Shown: positions 10,439 to 20,889, numbered from the stretch's first letter. The stretch is DNA of 64,000 nucleotides from Tridacna crocea (GCA_943736015.1 OX031063.1:8351001-8415000); one strand, 5' to 3'. Program-made: numbers and translations. Notes: a model not told the origin generated them from the sequence alone.

Positions 10439-10620
10439 AGGATTGCAGTCCAGACTATGCTATAAGTGGACCTTTAGTTGTGAAGGACAATCAGCTTACC
10501 GCTTCTTCCACATTGGATGTTGGTCACGATGCTGCCTCGGCCAGAGTTCGTCCTGTCATGCCTGGCATTACCCCGTCTTGTTGGAAACCAAAGACTTCAG
10601 ATGTTAATCAGTGGATACAG
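10439..10620 (+). CDS. Exon 10: N-terminal part of discoidin domain 2
   Basis: Encodes EDCSPDYAISGPLVVKDNQL, then TASSTLDVGHDAASARV and CWKPKTSDVNQWIQ. QWIQ joins VDLG of the next exon to form the conserved W.QVDLG strand. Phase 1 in, phase 0 out. Truncated foldback MITE sequence ends about 40 bp before the acceptor. Confidence 0.9.
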
Positions 10621-12724
10621 GTTTGTGAATTTTTAAAGATATACAATTTTTGTGGTATTTGTCGAAGACAATACCACTATGAGTTCAAGATTGAATTTTG
10701 CTAACCATGTATCTTAAGCCGAAGGAAATAAACCCAGTTAAACTCATTTTTTCTCAGGCGAATGAGTTTTTTGATAGCACTCAGATATATAATTTGAAAT
10801 GGCATATTAAAATACATTGAGCAAGGCCATCGTTCGTTGAGATACTTATTTTTTATTGAAAATAGCTTCCATCCCTCATAGCCTGGCGCAATGATACAAA
10901 TTTGCCTGCTTTTTCATTCCAAACAAATTCATTCCATGGCTTGTTCATCCTATGATTGCAAACTTCTCCATGTGATTGCTCATGAATATTTATAGATCGA
11001 AGTAATTGATTGTAATGTTGGAAATTAAATGTTAAGGCTAAAGATAATTCAAAATTATAGTTTTAAGGTACATGAGCACTCTCCCTTTAACAGAAAAAGG
11101 TATTCATTTGCTTAGTGGGTTGACTTTTAAGCCAATATTTGAACAACATGTCTCTTTTTCTTTCAAACTATTGATTCCACACAATGGGTTTCCTTGACAA
11201 ATACCACTTCAGCGTTCTCAACGCTTTGATTGTATCTTAGAGAGAGTTAGTTTTATCATTTTACTGTACAGAAGTTTAATACTTTACATCATATATCATT
11301 GATTTACTTTGAAAACCTTGTAACTACAGCTTGTTACAAGGTGCAAATATGAGGTTTTTAAAGTAAACTGATGATATTAAATTTTGTTTTTTAACCTTAT
11401 ACCACATGACAAATTATTAGAGTTGCCAAAATGAAAAGCAAGTGCAGTCCACAATATGAATGAAATTGAAAAACTGAAATTCGCTTTTGGTAGGGTAGAT
11501 TGTTGTGAAATTAGAACATTTTTGTTATCGGTTTTTTCTTGTTTTTTTTTTTAATGCTTTGTTAATTTTTTTGCAGGGTTATTGAATTATGATTGCAAAA
11601 AATAATGGTTAGAAAATGACATGCACATGTAACTTTTTATACTGGTTTGTATGGTGATTTTTGATTCACTGACCTTGTGCTGACAGAGTAATTCTAGCAT
11701 GTGCAGTCTGATCTTCGATCTGCACTGTCCAATGTGGAGATATGATTTCCCAATACATAATTTCGATATAGCAATATTTAGGTCTATGCAGTCGAATTTC
11801 ATTTTTGTTATTTAGCAGGATAAGTGATAATACCCTGCGTACAAATGATTAATATTTCTCGTTGCTGGTCATTTTTAAAAAAAAAAAAGATTATGCAAAT
11901 AATAAAAGCATGTGCATATGACAAACGTAGCTCAAGCAATGGAAATTGTATTTGAAATGGTGAAAAAAATTGAGGGAAAGGTGGAAAGGGAGATTGCTTT
12001 TTCGAAATATTTTCAAGAGCAGCAATTGCCATGGCCTTTGTTTATATGATGTGATTGTTAAATAAAGGTGTGAAGATATGAGCTGTGCTCTTGCATAAAG
12101 GGGCTTTGTGCATCTTCGTGATGTGTGATACCAAGCAAATGGACACTTCCTTATGGATCCAAAATAGCCACATTTTTTTTTAACAAGCAACTTAATCATA
12201 TGATAGACTTGGCCATTGACATATAGATATTGACCAACAGGGAAAGATGTTGACCCAGTCTGCGCAGGCTAACCTGGATCGATACTTTTTCCACATGCAT
12301 GAGGCTGCCTTTTCACAGAGCATGGCTCATATGTGCTTCTGTTAACTCTTTCCCGCACAAGACATTGTCTGAGCATGTCATATTCTTCGAAGATTCGACC
12401 TGTCTTATATGACACATCACTAGCCCCGAAAGCGGGCAGACTGTAATATTATGCTCTATAAAGTAGCAATCTTGAAAATAGCTTTTATCAATACGTTTGA
12501 GGAGAAATGAGACCTGCTTTAGCTCCAGATTTCTCTAAACTGCTGATAATAGTTGAGTGAAATGCACGAGGTAGCGTTATATTGTGTAAACCTTTATTTT
12601 AGTTTGAAATTCAAAGTAACTGTTGTCGCGTAGGAAAGTGGTTTGGTTCTGTACCCAGGATGCCTAAATTAGAAAGATGAGTGTTTATAGAATGCCATCT
12701 AGCGGGAGATAATGCACACAAGCA
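10621..12724. other. Intron 10 interior: mostly unassigned, a few decayed repeats
   Basis: No exon-like sequence seen. Contains a worn long arm of the foldback MITE at about 11391-11520 (ACCACATGACAAATTATTAG), half of the AGATCAGACTGCAC hairpin at about 11695-11735, and the GCAGGCTAACCTGGATCGAT repeat at 12235-12335. The segment 12345-12660 is unlike other sequence in the window. Confidence 0.55.
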
Positions 12725-12935
12725 AATAATAGACTTGTCCAAATTGAAAGCATTTGCAGATGACAATTCAAACATAGCTCAAGTGATGGAATTTGTCTTT
12801 GGTAGAGTTGAAAACATTGTGGAAAAAGAGAAAATGCTGGTTACCAGCATTTTCTCCTTTTCCCACAATTTTTTCAAAAGGTTTCTTTCTAAGGGGTCGT
12901 CAAAAGTCAGGATTGTATGGTAATGAGCTAATAAT
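12725..12935. mobile_element. Foldback MITE, subfamily A
   Basis: Long arm first, left end lost (starts TAGACTTGTCCAAATTGAAA), centre ATGCTGGTTACCAGCAT. It lies about 60 bp upstream of exon 11. Confidence 0.8.
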
Positions 12936-12994
12936 GTCCATATTATCCCGGTCTAATGCGGAAGAGAACACCTCACGTAAAATAATGATTTCAG

Positions 12995-13147
12995 GTTGAT
13001 CTTGGTAATGTTATGATTATTCGGGGTATCACAGTTAAGGGAAATCCATACGCTTCAGAATGGGTGACAACATACTCAGTGAAGTACGCAGCTAAAAATG
13101 TTGAGTCACAATATGTTTACTACCAGGAGCCTTATGGTCAACTTTAT
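12995..13147 (+). CDS. Exon 11: core of discoidin domain 2
   Basis: Encodes VDLGNVMIIRGITVKG, then NPYASEWVTTYSVKYAAK and YVYYQEPYGQ: the VDLG, I.GI..KG and WVTTY.V.Y strands of F5/8C. A 153-bp phase 0-0 exon. Acceptor ATGATTTCAG, donor CTTTAT|GTAAGT. Confidence 0.92.
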
Positions 13148-13263
13148 GTAAGTTCACATTTAAACCTCTCACTTCTACATGATGATTTACATTTGTTCAT
13201 TAGCTTTCAATATAGTTCCACAGCAAGATGACGAGACACTTAATCCAAAGTACCGTATTGGTT

Positions 13264-13320
13264 AGTGTCAATAAGAGATCAGACTGCATGTTCTGTGCAG
13301 TCTGATCTTGATCGACACTG
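13264..13320. repeat. Dispersed hairpin repeat (AGATCAGACTGCAC family)
   Basis: AGATCAGACTGCATGTTCTG then TGCAGTCTGATCTTGATCGA: a clear palindrome of about 25-bp arms. Confidence 0.75.
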
Positions 13321-13404
13321 TCCACAAAAGCTTCTGGTGTTGTCAACAGTAAGGAAAGAGCTAAAGCTTTACCAACACAACGAAACTTGAATCACACTGT
13401 GTGA

Positions 13405-13609
13405 AAAGGGGTTTTGAGCCTTCACCATGGAACCCAAGTTTCAACGACCTTAGGTGATACAGCTTTAGAAAATATTGTGGAAAAAGGAGAAAATGCTGGT
13501 AACCAGCATTTTATCCTTTTCCCACAACATTTTCAAAAGCTTTTTGAAAAAAAAAAGTTAATTTATATTTGAGCCAATTTTGATCTGTCATCTGCAAAAT
13601 GCTTTCATT
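13405..13609. mobile_element. Foldback MITE, subfamily A, decayed
   Basis: Short arm first, centre ATGCTGGTAACCAGCAT, long arm with GATCTGTCATCTGCAAAATG. Ends against the TTAA of the next copy at 13610. Confidence 0.72.
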
Positions 13610-13877
13610 TTAACCATTTTTCCAAACAATCTGTGGTTTTTACGACTCTGAGATAGAAGACTTTTGAAAATATTGTGGGAAAAGGAGAAAATGCTTGGTA
13701 ACCAGCATTTCCTCCATTTCCCACAATGTTTTCTACCCTGCATGAAACAAATTTCATTTTTTGTTTTACGTTTATTTTGTTGTCTGTTGTGTGCAAGTGC
13801 TTTCAATTTGTACCAGGTCGAAATTTTGTCATTTGGTTAGGGTTAAATAAGTCTAAATTTTGTCATTTGGTTAGGAG
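13610..13877. mobile_element. Foldback MITE, subfamily A, with duplicated 3' end
   Basis: Short arm first, 13610-13846. After the terminal GGTTAGGGTTAAATAA, its last segment (TCTAAATTTTGTCATTTGGT) is present a second time at 13852-13877. Confidence 0.82.
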
Positions 13878-13904
13878 CTGGTACATCTTGGTATCGTAGT
13901 ATAC

Positions 13905-14247
13905 ATGTACCAAGGAGGTCAATACAGATCATGCTCTATGTAAAGAGCGCTTAAATCATCTGCAAAAAAGTATCGACTCATGTCAGCCTGCGCAGTCCGG
14001 GCAGGCTGACCTGGACCGAAAGTTGTCTCTCTTGGTCAATTTTTGGTACCTCAAGAGACTCGTCTACCTCATAATAATTGACACAATAATTGTGACTCAA
14101 AAATTCATTATTGAAGTGGTGAAAAAACATTGTGGGAAAAGGAGAAAATGCTGGTAACCAGCATTTTCTCCTTTTCCCACAATGTTTTCAAAGGGCTTCT
14201 TCCTCAGGGTTGTGAAAACCAGGGATTGTTTGGTAAAGGTTTAAATG
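13905..14247. repeat. GCAGGCTGACCTGG repeat followed by 5'-deleted foldback MITE
   Basis: 13905-14035 carries GATCATGCTCTATG, AAAAAGTATCGACTCATGTC and the palindrome CAGCCTGCGCAGTCCGGGCA. 14080-14247 is a foldback MITE that keeps its centre (ATGCTGGTAACCAGCAT) and short arm but has lost the long arm. Confidence 0.7.
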
Positions 14248-14366
14248 AAAACTGTTTTTTTCCATGAGAATATTTATGGACACAAAAATTGTGTTAAAAA
14301 GTTGTATTGAGTGCTGAATTGGTCAAGATATTTTCTCTAAATGAACACCCAATATGTGTTTTTCAG

Positions 14367-14508
14367 TATATAAAAGGGAATACAGATAATGTCTCCCCCG
14401 TCACTTACTATTTCAAGATGCACATCCAAGCCAGGTTTTTGAGAGTTTACCCAGGCACCTGGAACACAAGCATTGCTCTAGCTTTTGATGTATTGGTCTG
14501 TAATACAG
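14367..14508 (+). CDS. Exon 12: C-terminal part of discoidin domain 2
   Basis: Encodes YIKGNTDNVSPVTYYFKMHI, then QARFLRVYPGTWNTSIALAF and a closing Cys in LVCNTG. A clear F5/8C ending (ARFLR..P..W...I...F). Phase 0 in, phase 1 out; 142 bp, the same length as the matching exon of discoidin 1. Confidence 0.92.
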
Positions 14509-14593
14509 GTAGCGTATTCAAGCTGTTTTCTTATCGCCCTCCTTGCTAAAAATTCTTCTTTTTCTTTCACTTATTCTGGAGTATGTTAATTGT

Positions 14594-14965
14594 ATAACTC
14601 TTTACTAAATGACAAAATTCTAGATTAGTCCAAAATGAAAGCATCTGCAGATGATAAATTTAAAAGTTGTACAAATGCTGATTACCAGCATTTTCTCCTT
14701 TGCCCACAATGTTTTCTAAAAGCTTCTTTCTCAGGGTTGTCAAAGGTAGGGATTGTGTGATAATGGATTAACTCTTTACTATACAATCTCAAGTTCTAAA
14801 TACCATGAGGTTGGGGCAAAAAAAAGAACATAGTGGGATAAGGATAAAATGCTAGTAGCCAGCATTTTTCCCTTTCCCACAATGCTTTTGCTCCAGTCAA
14901 ATGCAACATGTATAACTTGAGCCACATTTGATCTATTAACTGCACATGCTTTGGGTGTGGACATG
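14594..14965. mobile_element. Two foldback MITEs sharing one TTAA (14594-14771, 14768-14965)
   Basis: The first is long-arm-first with half its palindrome deleted. The second, short-arm-first, begins at the TTAA where the first ends. Both are decayed. Confidence 0.72.
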
Positions 14966-15112
14966 ACATACAGAAATATTGCTACATGTATATGGGATGG
15001 GGTTGAAGGAGTCATAGAGAAAAACATTACACAACACAACATAAACTTTATTCTTAAGTATGTAAAAGCATTTAGATTTAATGTTATGATCTTTTGTCTT
15101 TTATTCTGTTAG

Positions 15113-15291
15113 GTTGCCATGGAGTACCATTGGTCAGTGGTGAAATGCCTATACCTGATGACCAGATCACAGCGTCCAGTATATTGGATAACAACCATGC
15201 TGCTTTCAGAGCCAGGTTAAACCAAGCTTCTCATGGATCATATAGCGGAGCTTGGATACCCAAGTACAGCGATATACATCAATATATACAA
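15113..15291 (+). CDS. Exon 13: N-terminal part of discoidin domain 3
   Basis: Encodes GCHGVPLVSGEMPIPDDQIT, then ASSILDNNHAAFRARLNQ, GAWIPKYSD and HQYIQ. Strong F5/8C start (GC...PL..G...DDQITASS). Phase 1 in, phase 0 out, the same intron placement as exon 10, so discoidin 2 and 3 look like a tandem duplication. Confidence 0.93.
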
Positions 15292-15350
15292 GTGAGTTGC
15301 TGATATACCATACATCCTAATTTGCCAAACCTAAATTTGCTTTTGCAGCA

Positions 15351-15406
15351 AGTGTAGATAAAGAACAGACTGCACAAAGCATGCAGTCTGATCTTTGATC
15401 TACACT
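15351..15406. repeat. Dispersed hairpin repeat (AGATCAGACTGCAC family)
   Basis: AGTGTAGATAAAGAACAGAC, TGCACAAAGCATGCAGTCTG, ATCTTTGATCTACACT. Best preserved copy here. Downstream sequence to about 15485 (TTGGTTCTCATTCCTAGGCT) resembles that after the copy at 1247. Confidence 0.8.
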
Positions 15407-15489
15407 GTCCACTACTCTGAGATATTCTGGTCAAGTGGAAGCCTTTATTTGGTTCTCATTCCTAGGCTGAAAATGTCTGCTAGGTTTGT

Positions 15490-15718
15490 TTAACCCTTTA
15501 CTTAATGACAAAAGTTTAGACACTTCCAAATGCAATGCATTTTCCAGCTTCAAATTACATGTCCGTTATTTTGTTGGATTTGTCTCTGAAAGTTTAGAAA
15601 ACATTGTGGGAAAAGGAGAAAATGCTGGTTACCAGCATTTTCTCCTTTTCCTACAATGTTTTTAAAAGGCTTCATCATCAGGGTCATTAAAACTCGTCAT
15701 TGGGTGGTAAAGGGTTAA
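15490..15718. mobile_element. Foldback MITE, subfamily A
   Basis: TTAA at both ends, long arm (strongly diverged) first, centre ATGCTGGTTACCAGCAT, short arm ending TGGTAAAGGGTTAA. Confidence 0.83.
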
Positions 15719-15872
15719 AGCTCTAGGGGAGGAGATGTTGGTCTTTATATTTTGCACCAAAACTCTCTGGTTATTGTACTTTTTTTTTCCATTATGACAA
15801 AGAACAAGTTCCTGGCAGGAGTAAGAGGCTATTTTGAAAGGCTAACTGTGTGTATTTATTACTTTTATGTTA

Positions 15873-16100
15873 TTAACTCTTTACCACATGAGAAAATTTT
15901 AGACTGGTCCAAATTGAAAGCATTTGCAGATGACAAAATAAAGTGACTAAAAAATAGAAATTTGTTCTAAGAAGGGTAGAAAACACTGTGGGAAAAGGAG
16001 AAAATGCTGGTTACCAGCATTTTCTCCTTTTCCCATAGTGTTTTCAAAAGGCTTCTTCCTCAGGGGCGTCAAAAGTAGGGATTGTGTGGTAATGGGTTAA
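15873..16100. mobile_element. Foldback MITE, subfamily A
   Basis: Full length, long arm first: TTAACTCTTTACCACATG...GTGTGGTAATGGGTTAA, centre ATGCTGGTTACCAGCAT. Another foldback begins at its right TTAA. Confidence 0.9.
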
Positions 16101-16228
16101 TCAAGTGATTTCGTATTGGCTCAGTTACAGGTCCGAGGTCAGCCGTATTGGCCCCGAGGCCGAAGGCTGAGGGCCAATACAGCTGACCTCGGACCTGTAA
16201 CTGAGCCAATACAAAATCATTTGATTAA
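16101..16228. repeat. Large foldback, arms about 55 bp
   Basis: Left arm TCAAGTGATTTCGTATTGGC ... CGAGGTCAGCCGTATTGGCC, short loop around CGAGGCCGAAGGCTGAGG, then the reverse complement ending AATACAAAATCATTTGATTA. Higher GC than its surroundings. It sits exactly between two foldback MITEs. Confidence 0.85.
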
Positions 16229-16242
16229 TGACAATTTTATTT

Positions 16243-16620
16243 ATTAACCCTTTACCAAACAATCCCTGGTTTTTTACGACCCTGAAAAAGAAGCCTTCTG
16301 AAAACATTGTGAGAAAAGGAGAAAATGCTTGTTACCAACATTTTCTCCTTTTCCCCACAATGTTTTCTACCCTGCTGGAAACAAATATCAATTTTTGCGT
16401 TATGTTTACTTTGCCACCTCCTTGAACGTGATTGGCTAAAAGTAAGCGAAGACGCTCACGCGACTGAACTTTTTACCAATCACGTTCAAGGATTTCTGTA
16501 TTGGTCGCCAGTCAACAATATTGATACGAGGTCAACTGTATTGATCGGAGGTCAAGTCGTATTAAGCCGGGGACACGACCTGTATACTATACGAAGTCAG
16601 AAATGTGACTAGTATTGCGG
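16243..16620. mobile_element. Foldback MITE truncated by a second foldback
   Basis: 16243-16413 is the short arm, centre and start of the long arm of a subfamily A MITE. It then breaks into 16415-16489, a hairpin with 19-bp arms (TCCTTGAACGTGATTGG and reverse complement). 16490-16620 carries GTATTGGTCG, GAGGTCAACTGTATTGATCG and GAGGTCAAGTCGTATT, wording similar to the foldback at 16101-16228. Confidence 0.7.
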
Positions 16621-16852
16621 GGACCGTTTTCCATGTATAACTGCTATATATCCAGTAGTTAATTAATAAAGATCCTTATACATTTTGTTGAACTGACAAA
16701 TATAGATATAAAGCATGTAACCTGTAAAAATATGAAACATTGTGTTTGAGATAGCACAAAAATACTCAAGTTCTTGTAAGTATATGTGTATAGTAAAATA
16801 TTACTTTAATCATAGATCGAGACTTACTGGACAAATATAAATGGAAATGTCA

Positions 16853-17066
16853 TTAACTCTTTACCAAACAACAAAAATTTAGACTTCTCTGATTTGAAAG
16901 CATTTGCAAATGACAAACCAAATGTTACTTAAATGATTGAATTCTTTTGTGAAAGGTTGTAAAACAATGTGGGAAAGGGAAAAATGCTGGTACCTTTTCC
17001 CACAATGTTTTCAAAAGGCATCTTCATGAGGGTTGTTAAAACAAGGTATTATGCGGTAAAGGTTTA
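16853..17066. mobile_element. Foldback MITE, subfamily A, centre deleted
   Basis: Long arm first, TTAA ends. The palindrome centre is shortened to ATGCTGGTACC. Ends 36 bp before exon 14. Confidence 0.82.
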
Positions 17067-17102
17067 AGTTCATGCTAGAGAGTGCACTGTTCTGCATTTT
17101 AG

Positions 17103-17249
17103 GTGGATTTAGGGTTTATGGTCCATGTTTCTGCCATTGCAACACAAGGTGCCTTCGAAAGCCAGGATTGGGTGACCACCTACAGACTGAGTTATTCAGA
17201 TGATGCCAAGACTTGGGTATCATACTATGGAATTAGTAGTCAAGTATGG
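17103..17249 (+). CDS. Exon 14: core of discoidin domain 3
   Basis: Encodes VDLGFMVHVSAIATQG, then SQDWVTTYRLSYSDDAKTWV. This is the canonical VDLG / I.TQG / WVTTYRLSYS pattern of F5/8C domains. A phase 0-0 exon of 147 bp. Acceptor TGCATTTTAG, donor GTATGG|GTAGGT. Confidence 0.93.
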
Positions 17250-17302
17250 GTAGGTATTTCACATCATCTAATCTTTCAGGTTTGATCAAACAGCCAATGG
17301 TC

Positions 17303-17839
17303 ATAACTCTTTACCAAACGACAGAATTTAACCCTAGTCCAAATTGTAATCATTTGCAAACAACAAAATAGACAAGACTCAAACATTGAAACTTGACTTG
17401 AGAAGACTAGAAAACATTGTGGGAAAACAAGAAAATGCTGGTTTGGCCTTTTCCCACAATGTTTTCATCCTCGGATACCCCGGGTCTCCCTATTTGCTAC
17501 GCTACATCGACCCTGGGACAATTGACTAATAAAACTTTGAATCAGCCGCCGAAAATCGATACGAAACGTCATAGTGTACAGTCCACTTGCCCATCACAAA
17601 ATGATGATGGAACCAATGAAAAGCCAGCATTCGGCCAGCGGTAAAGCGAGGGAAATTCAATTAATTGTCCCAGGGGTCGATATAGCGTAGCAAATAGGGA
17701 GACCCCGGGGTATCCGAGGATGCAATGTTTTCTAGCCTTCTCAAAACAAATTTCAATTTTTGAGTCACTTCAATTTTGTTGTACGCAAGTGCTTTCAATC
17801 TGGACCAGTCTAAAATTTTGTTGTTTGGTAAAGAATTAA
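17303..17839. mobile_element. Foldback MITE with two long arms, host of a nested element
   Basis: Left: ACCAAACGACAGAATTTAAC..., GTCCAAATTGTAATCATTTG. Right: the complementary GCAAGTGCTTTCAATCTGGA, CCAGTCTAAAATTTTGTTGT. Both flanks are the long arm, so apart from the insert the element is one large palindrome, unlike the usual long/short layout. The insert is at 17466-17722. Confidence 0.82.
17466..17722. mobile_element. Mutator-like MITE nested in a foldback MITE
   Basis: 257 bp with inverted ends CATCCTCGGATACCCCGGG / CCCCGGGGTATCCGAGGATG extending about 60 bp (CTATTTGCTACGCTA..., CAATTGA inside). The host sequence CAATGTTTT is present on both sides (17457-17465 and 17723-17731): a perfect 9-bp target duplication, the size typical of Mutator-like elements. 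No coding capacity. Confidence 0.88.
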
Positions 17840-17908
17840 TGTTCATTTTTCTGCCAACTACTTATACTTAGACCAAGTGCACAATAACAAATTGTCAACT
17901 AGCAATAT

Positions 17909-18089
17909 TTAACTCTTTACCAAATGACGAAATTTTAGACTGGTCCAAAATGTTTTAGGAAGGAAAGAAAAACATTGTGAGAAAAGGAGAAAATGCTGGT
18001 AACCAGCATTTTCTCCTTTTCCCCCAATGTTTTCAAAAGGCTTCTTTCACAGACGTGTTAAAGATCGGGATTGTGTGGTAAAAGTTTAA
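17909..18089. mobile_element. Foldback MITE, subfamily A, long arm shortened
   Basis: TTAACTCTTTACCAAATGACG...GTGTGGTAAAAGTTTAA; internal deletion in the long arm just after GACTGGTCCAAAATG. Centre ATGCTGGTAACCAGCAT. Confidence 0.83.
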
Positions 18090-18206
18090 TTTTCAATGAA
18101 ATTGGTGAGATTTAGATATATAATTATGCTTTTTAACAGCCACTTTGTTTATGTTTGGCTTCTATTGAGGCTTTATTAACACATTTCTCCTGTGCTTGTA
18201 CAACAG

Positions 18207-18345
18207 GTATTTGATGGTAACTGGGACAACAAAGTATCCAGGAAACAGTACATGTTGTTGCCATTTATAGCTAGATATGTAAGGATATGGCCACAAGCCT
18301 GGCATAACAGAATTGCTATGAGATTAGAGGTATATGGATGTCCAG
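18207..18345 (+). CDS. Exon 15: C-terminal part of discoidin domain 3
   Basis: Encodes VFDGNWDNKVSRKQYMLLPF, then IARYVRIWPQAWHNRIAMRL and EVYGCPG. Textbook F5/8C ending with RY.RI.P..W...I..R.E..GC. Phase 0 in, phase 1 out. Acceptor TTGTACAACAG, donor GTCCAG|GTATAT. Confidence 0.93.
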
Positions 18346-18459
18346 GTATATATGTTTTCTTGTGTGAGTAGAACTTCTTGTAAGATGATTTAAGTCTAAC
18401 AGGAAAGGGTTTTAATCAGTCAAATGTAATACATGTAATTACAAAATTAGATTTGTATT

Positions 18460-18832
18460 GAATAACCCTTTACTAGACAACAAAGGCTCATTCATTTTGA
18501 AAGCAGATGTGGATGACAAAATAAATTTCGCTATTATCAATGAACTTTTTTCTTGGAAGCTTAGACAGTATTGCACAATAAAGAAGATAATGCTAGTTAC
18601 CAATTAACTCTTTACCAAACAACAAAATTTCAGACTGGTCCAAATTAAAAGCATTTGCAGATGACAAAATAAAGGTGACTGAAAAATTGAAATTTGATCT
18701 GAGACAGGTAGAAAACACTGTGGGAAAAGGAGAAAATGCTGGTTACCAGCATTTTCTCCTTTTCCCACAGTGTTTTCAGAAGGCTTCTTTCTCAGGGGCA
18801 TCAAAAGTAGGGATTGTGTGGTAATGGGTTAA
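18460..18832. mobile_element. Two foldback MITEs, the second inserted at the TTAA of the first
   Basis: 18460-18604 is a decayed long arm broken at CTAGTTACCAA. 18604-18832 is full length, long arm first, centre ATGCTGGTTACCAGCAT, ends TTAACTCTTTACC and GGTAATGGGTTAA. Confidence 0.83.
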
Positions 18833-19130
18833 TGTTATAGTATGGCTGAAAAAAATGATGAAATTGTCTTTCACAATTGATTTTTCAGTTTTAGTAGTGT
18901 GTACTGGAATACTCATCCACTGCTTTGTTTGAAAAAGTACATGTATAATTTAAGGGGTGTTTCTAATTTGAAAGACTCATGTAGAATACTGTAAATATGA
19001 TTGTTTTTTCTTCTATCATTCACACATGTACATTTTTAATCCATTTATTGCAAGAAATATTTTTTAAAAAGTTTTCTTCTGTTAGTGTATCATGAACAAT
19101 CAAGTTCTAATATGATATGTTTGTATATAG

Positions 19131-19285
19131 GATCTGACTCGGGTACAAATATTGGATGTTTTGCTGATAATTCCTTGAAGAGGGACCTGCCCTATGAGCC
19201 CTTCACAGACCCCAGGGTTGGGATGTGGCCCCCCATGTGTGTACACCATTGCTTTAGGAAAGGCTTTTATTATGCTGGGATCCAG
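19131..19285 (+). CDS. Exon 16: N-terminal half of WSC domain
   Basis: Encodes NIGCFADNSLKRDLP, then MCVHHCFRKGFYYAGIQ. It matches the WSC start (GC..D....R.L....... C...C...GF.YAG.Q). WSC domains are cysteine-rich putative carbohydrate-binding modules known from fungal wall sensors, kremen and polycystin-1. Phase 1 in, phase 0 out at ATCCAG|GTGAGC. Confidence 0.9.
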
Positions 19286-19468
19286 GTGAGCAAGAGTAGA
19301 TGAGTTATTGTCAAATATCCAAGTACAAATAATTTGATGTTACAATTCATTGAGGTATGCAAATCTTGCTGTCAGTGCTCATGCTTCTGTTATCAATAGC
19401 TTGATTTGGATTTTTCTCTGTGATTCAGCTGTTAAAATTGATGAATGTAAAAAATGCTGTGATTTGTT

Positions 19469-19679
19469 TTAAACCTTCACCAAAAATACCCTGATTTTCA
19501 CGACCCTGAGATAGAAGCCCTTTGAAAACATTGCTGGTAACGAGCATTTTCACCTTTTCTCACAATGTTTTCTATCATGCTGGGAACAAATTTCAATTCT
19601 TGAGCTACTTTTATTTTGTATTCTGCAAATACTTTCAAGTTGGACAAGTCTATGATTTTGTCGTTCGGTTAAGGGTTAA
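19469..19679. mobile_element. Foldback MITE, subfamily A, half palindrome
   Basis: Short arm first; the left half of the palindrome is deleted between AAAACATT and GCTGGTAACGAGCAT. Long arm ends TCGTTCGGTTAAGGGTTAA. Confidence 0.82.
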
Positions 19680-19687
19680 GCCCATGA

Positions 19688-19916
19688 TTTTCCCCTTTCC
19701 CAAACAACAAACTTTTGGACTAGACCAAATTGAAAGCATTTGCAGATGGCAATTCAACTCTTGCTGAAAAGATGATGTCTGTCTGTGATAGGGTAGAAAA
19801 CATTGTGGGAAAAGGAGAAAATGCTGGTAACCAGCATTTTCTCCTTTTCCCACAATGTTTTCAAAAGGCTACTATTCCAGACCCATAAAAACCAGGGATT
19901 GTTTTGGAAAGGGTTA
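19688..19916. mobile_element. Foldback MITE, subfamily A
   Basis: Long arm first (CCCTTTCCCAAACAACAAAC), centre ATGCTGGTAACCAGCAT, short arm with AAAACCAGGGATTGTTTTGG and final TTAA. Confidence 0.87.
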
Positions 19917-20337
19917 AACTAAAATTTGTGACATGTAACCTTCTTTGGAAAGATTGTTTAACATAAAAATCTCCCAGACACAAATAACTCTCATTTATTT
20001 ACATGTAATATCAACAGACTTACATGTAAGATCATATTGGGTTTTTGTAGTAAACATTTGATTGTTTTTCTGTACACCAAAAGCTCAGCTTTACTAAACT
20101 TATATAACCCTTTGCCTGCTAAAAATCTAAATGAAATTTAAATTCAATAGTAAAAATCTAAAGATTGCTGTTTCAAAGGTATGTCTAGGGGAACCTCCTT
20201 GGCAGACAGTGTAGATCCAAGATCAGACTGCGCATTCAGAAGTTGCGCTCCATATAAAAACTATGGAGAATATCAATACTTTTTTACAGATGTGATAAAC
20301 ACCTTTTCATAGAACATGGTTTTAATGTATTTGACAG

Positions 20338-20473
20338 GACCAGTTTAAATGTTTCTGTGGAAATTCCTATGGACGTTATGGACCAGCAACAGACTGTGAT
20401 CTGAGTTGTGTTCCTAAAAACAACTTCTTTTGTGGTGGACCTTCCTCTAACCAAGTCTACAGCACAGGATTGA
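20338..20473 (+). CDS. Exon 17: C-terminal half of WSC domain
   Basis: Encodes DQFKCFCGNSYGRYG, then DCDLSCVPKNNFFCGG and NQVYSTGL. The C.CG..YG, C...C and CGG.....Y signatures complete the WSC fold with the previous exon. Phase 0 in, phase 1 out at TTGA|GTAAGG. Confidence 0.92.
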
Positions 20474-20889
20474 GTAAGGATTTAAATCTTCATTGTAAAC
20501 AAGTATTTCAAGAGGATCTTGCCAAGCCCTGCAGCTTAGAGTGTAAACTGACAGGCTTGAAAACATCAATTTGCATGTTCTAATTCCATGCTTGGCATTT
20601 TAGGATTTGTAAAAGTCATTGTAATAGGATTCATTCCTCTGTGCGGATCAATGCTACAACTTGAGATGGCAGAAAGAATGGTATTGAAAGAATCTCCAGG
20701 AAAGCATGAATAGGGGCAATGGCTGCTGAGATAAAACTGAAATGATGTTGAAAATTGGGTCTTATACCAGTCAAATAGACCAGCAATTAAAAAGATCCTT
20801 GATGTTGTCATAGCTTAGAAAATTCTGCAAAAAAGTTTTGTTGCAATTTCTCACAAAAATTGTTTGGGCCCGCTAAATTTTTATCAACA

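Noticed and set aside
10341..10607. An 88-codon plus-strand frame overlapping exon 10.
   Set aside because: It is an out-of-frame shadow; the other frame encodes a clear discoidin start that splices in phase.
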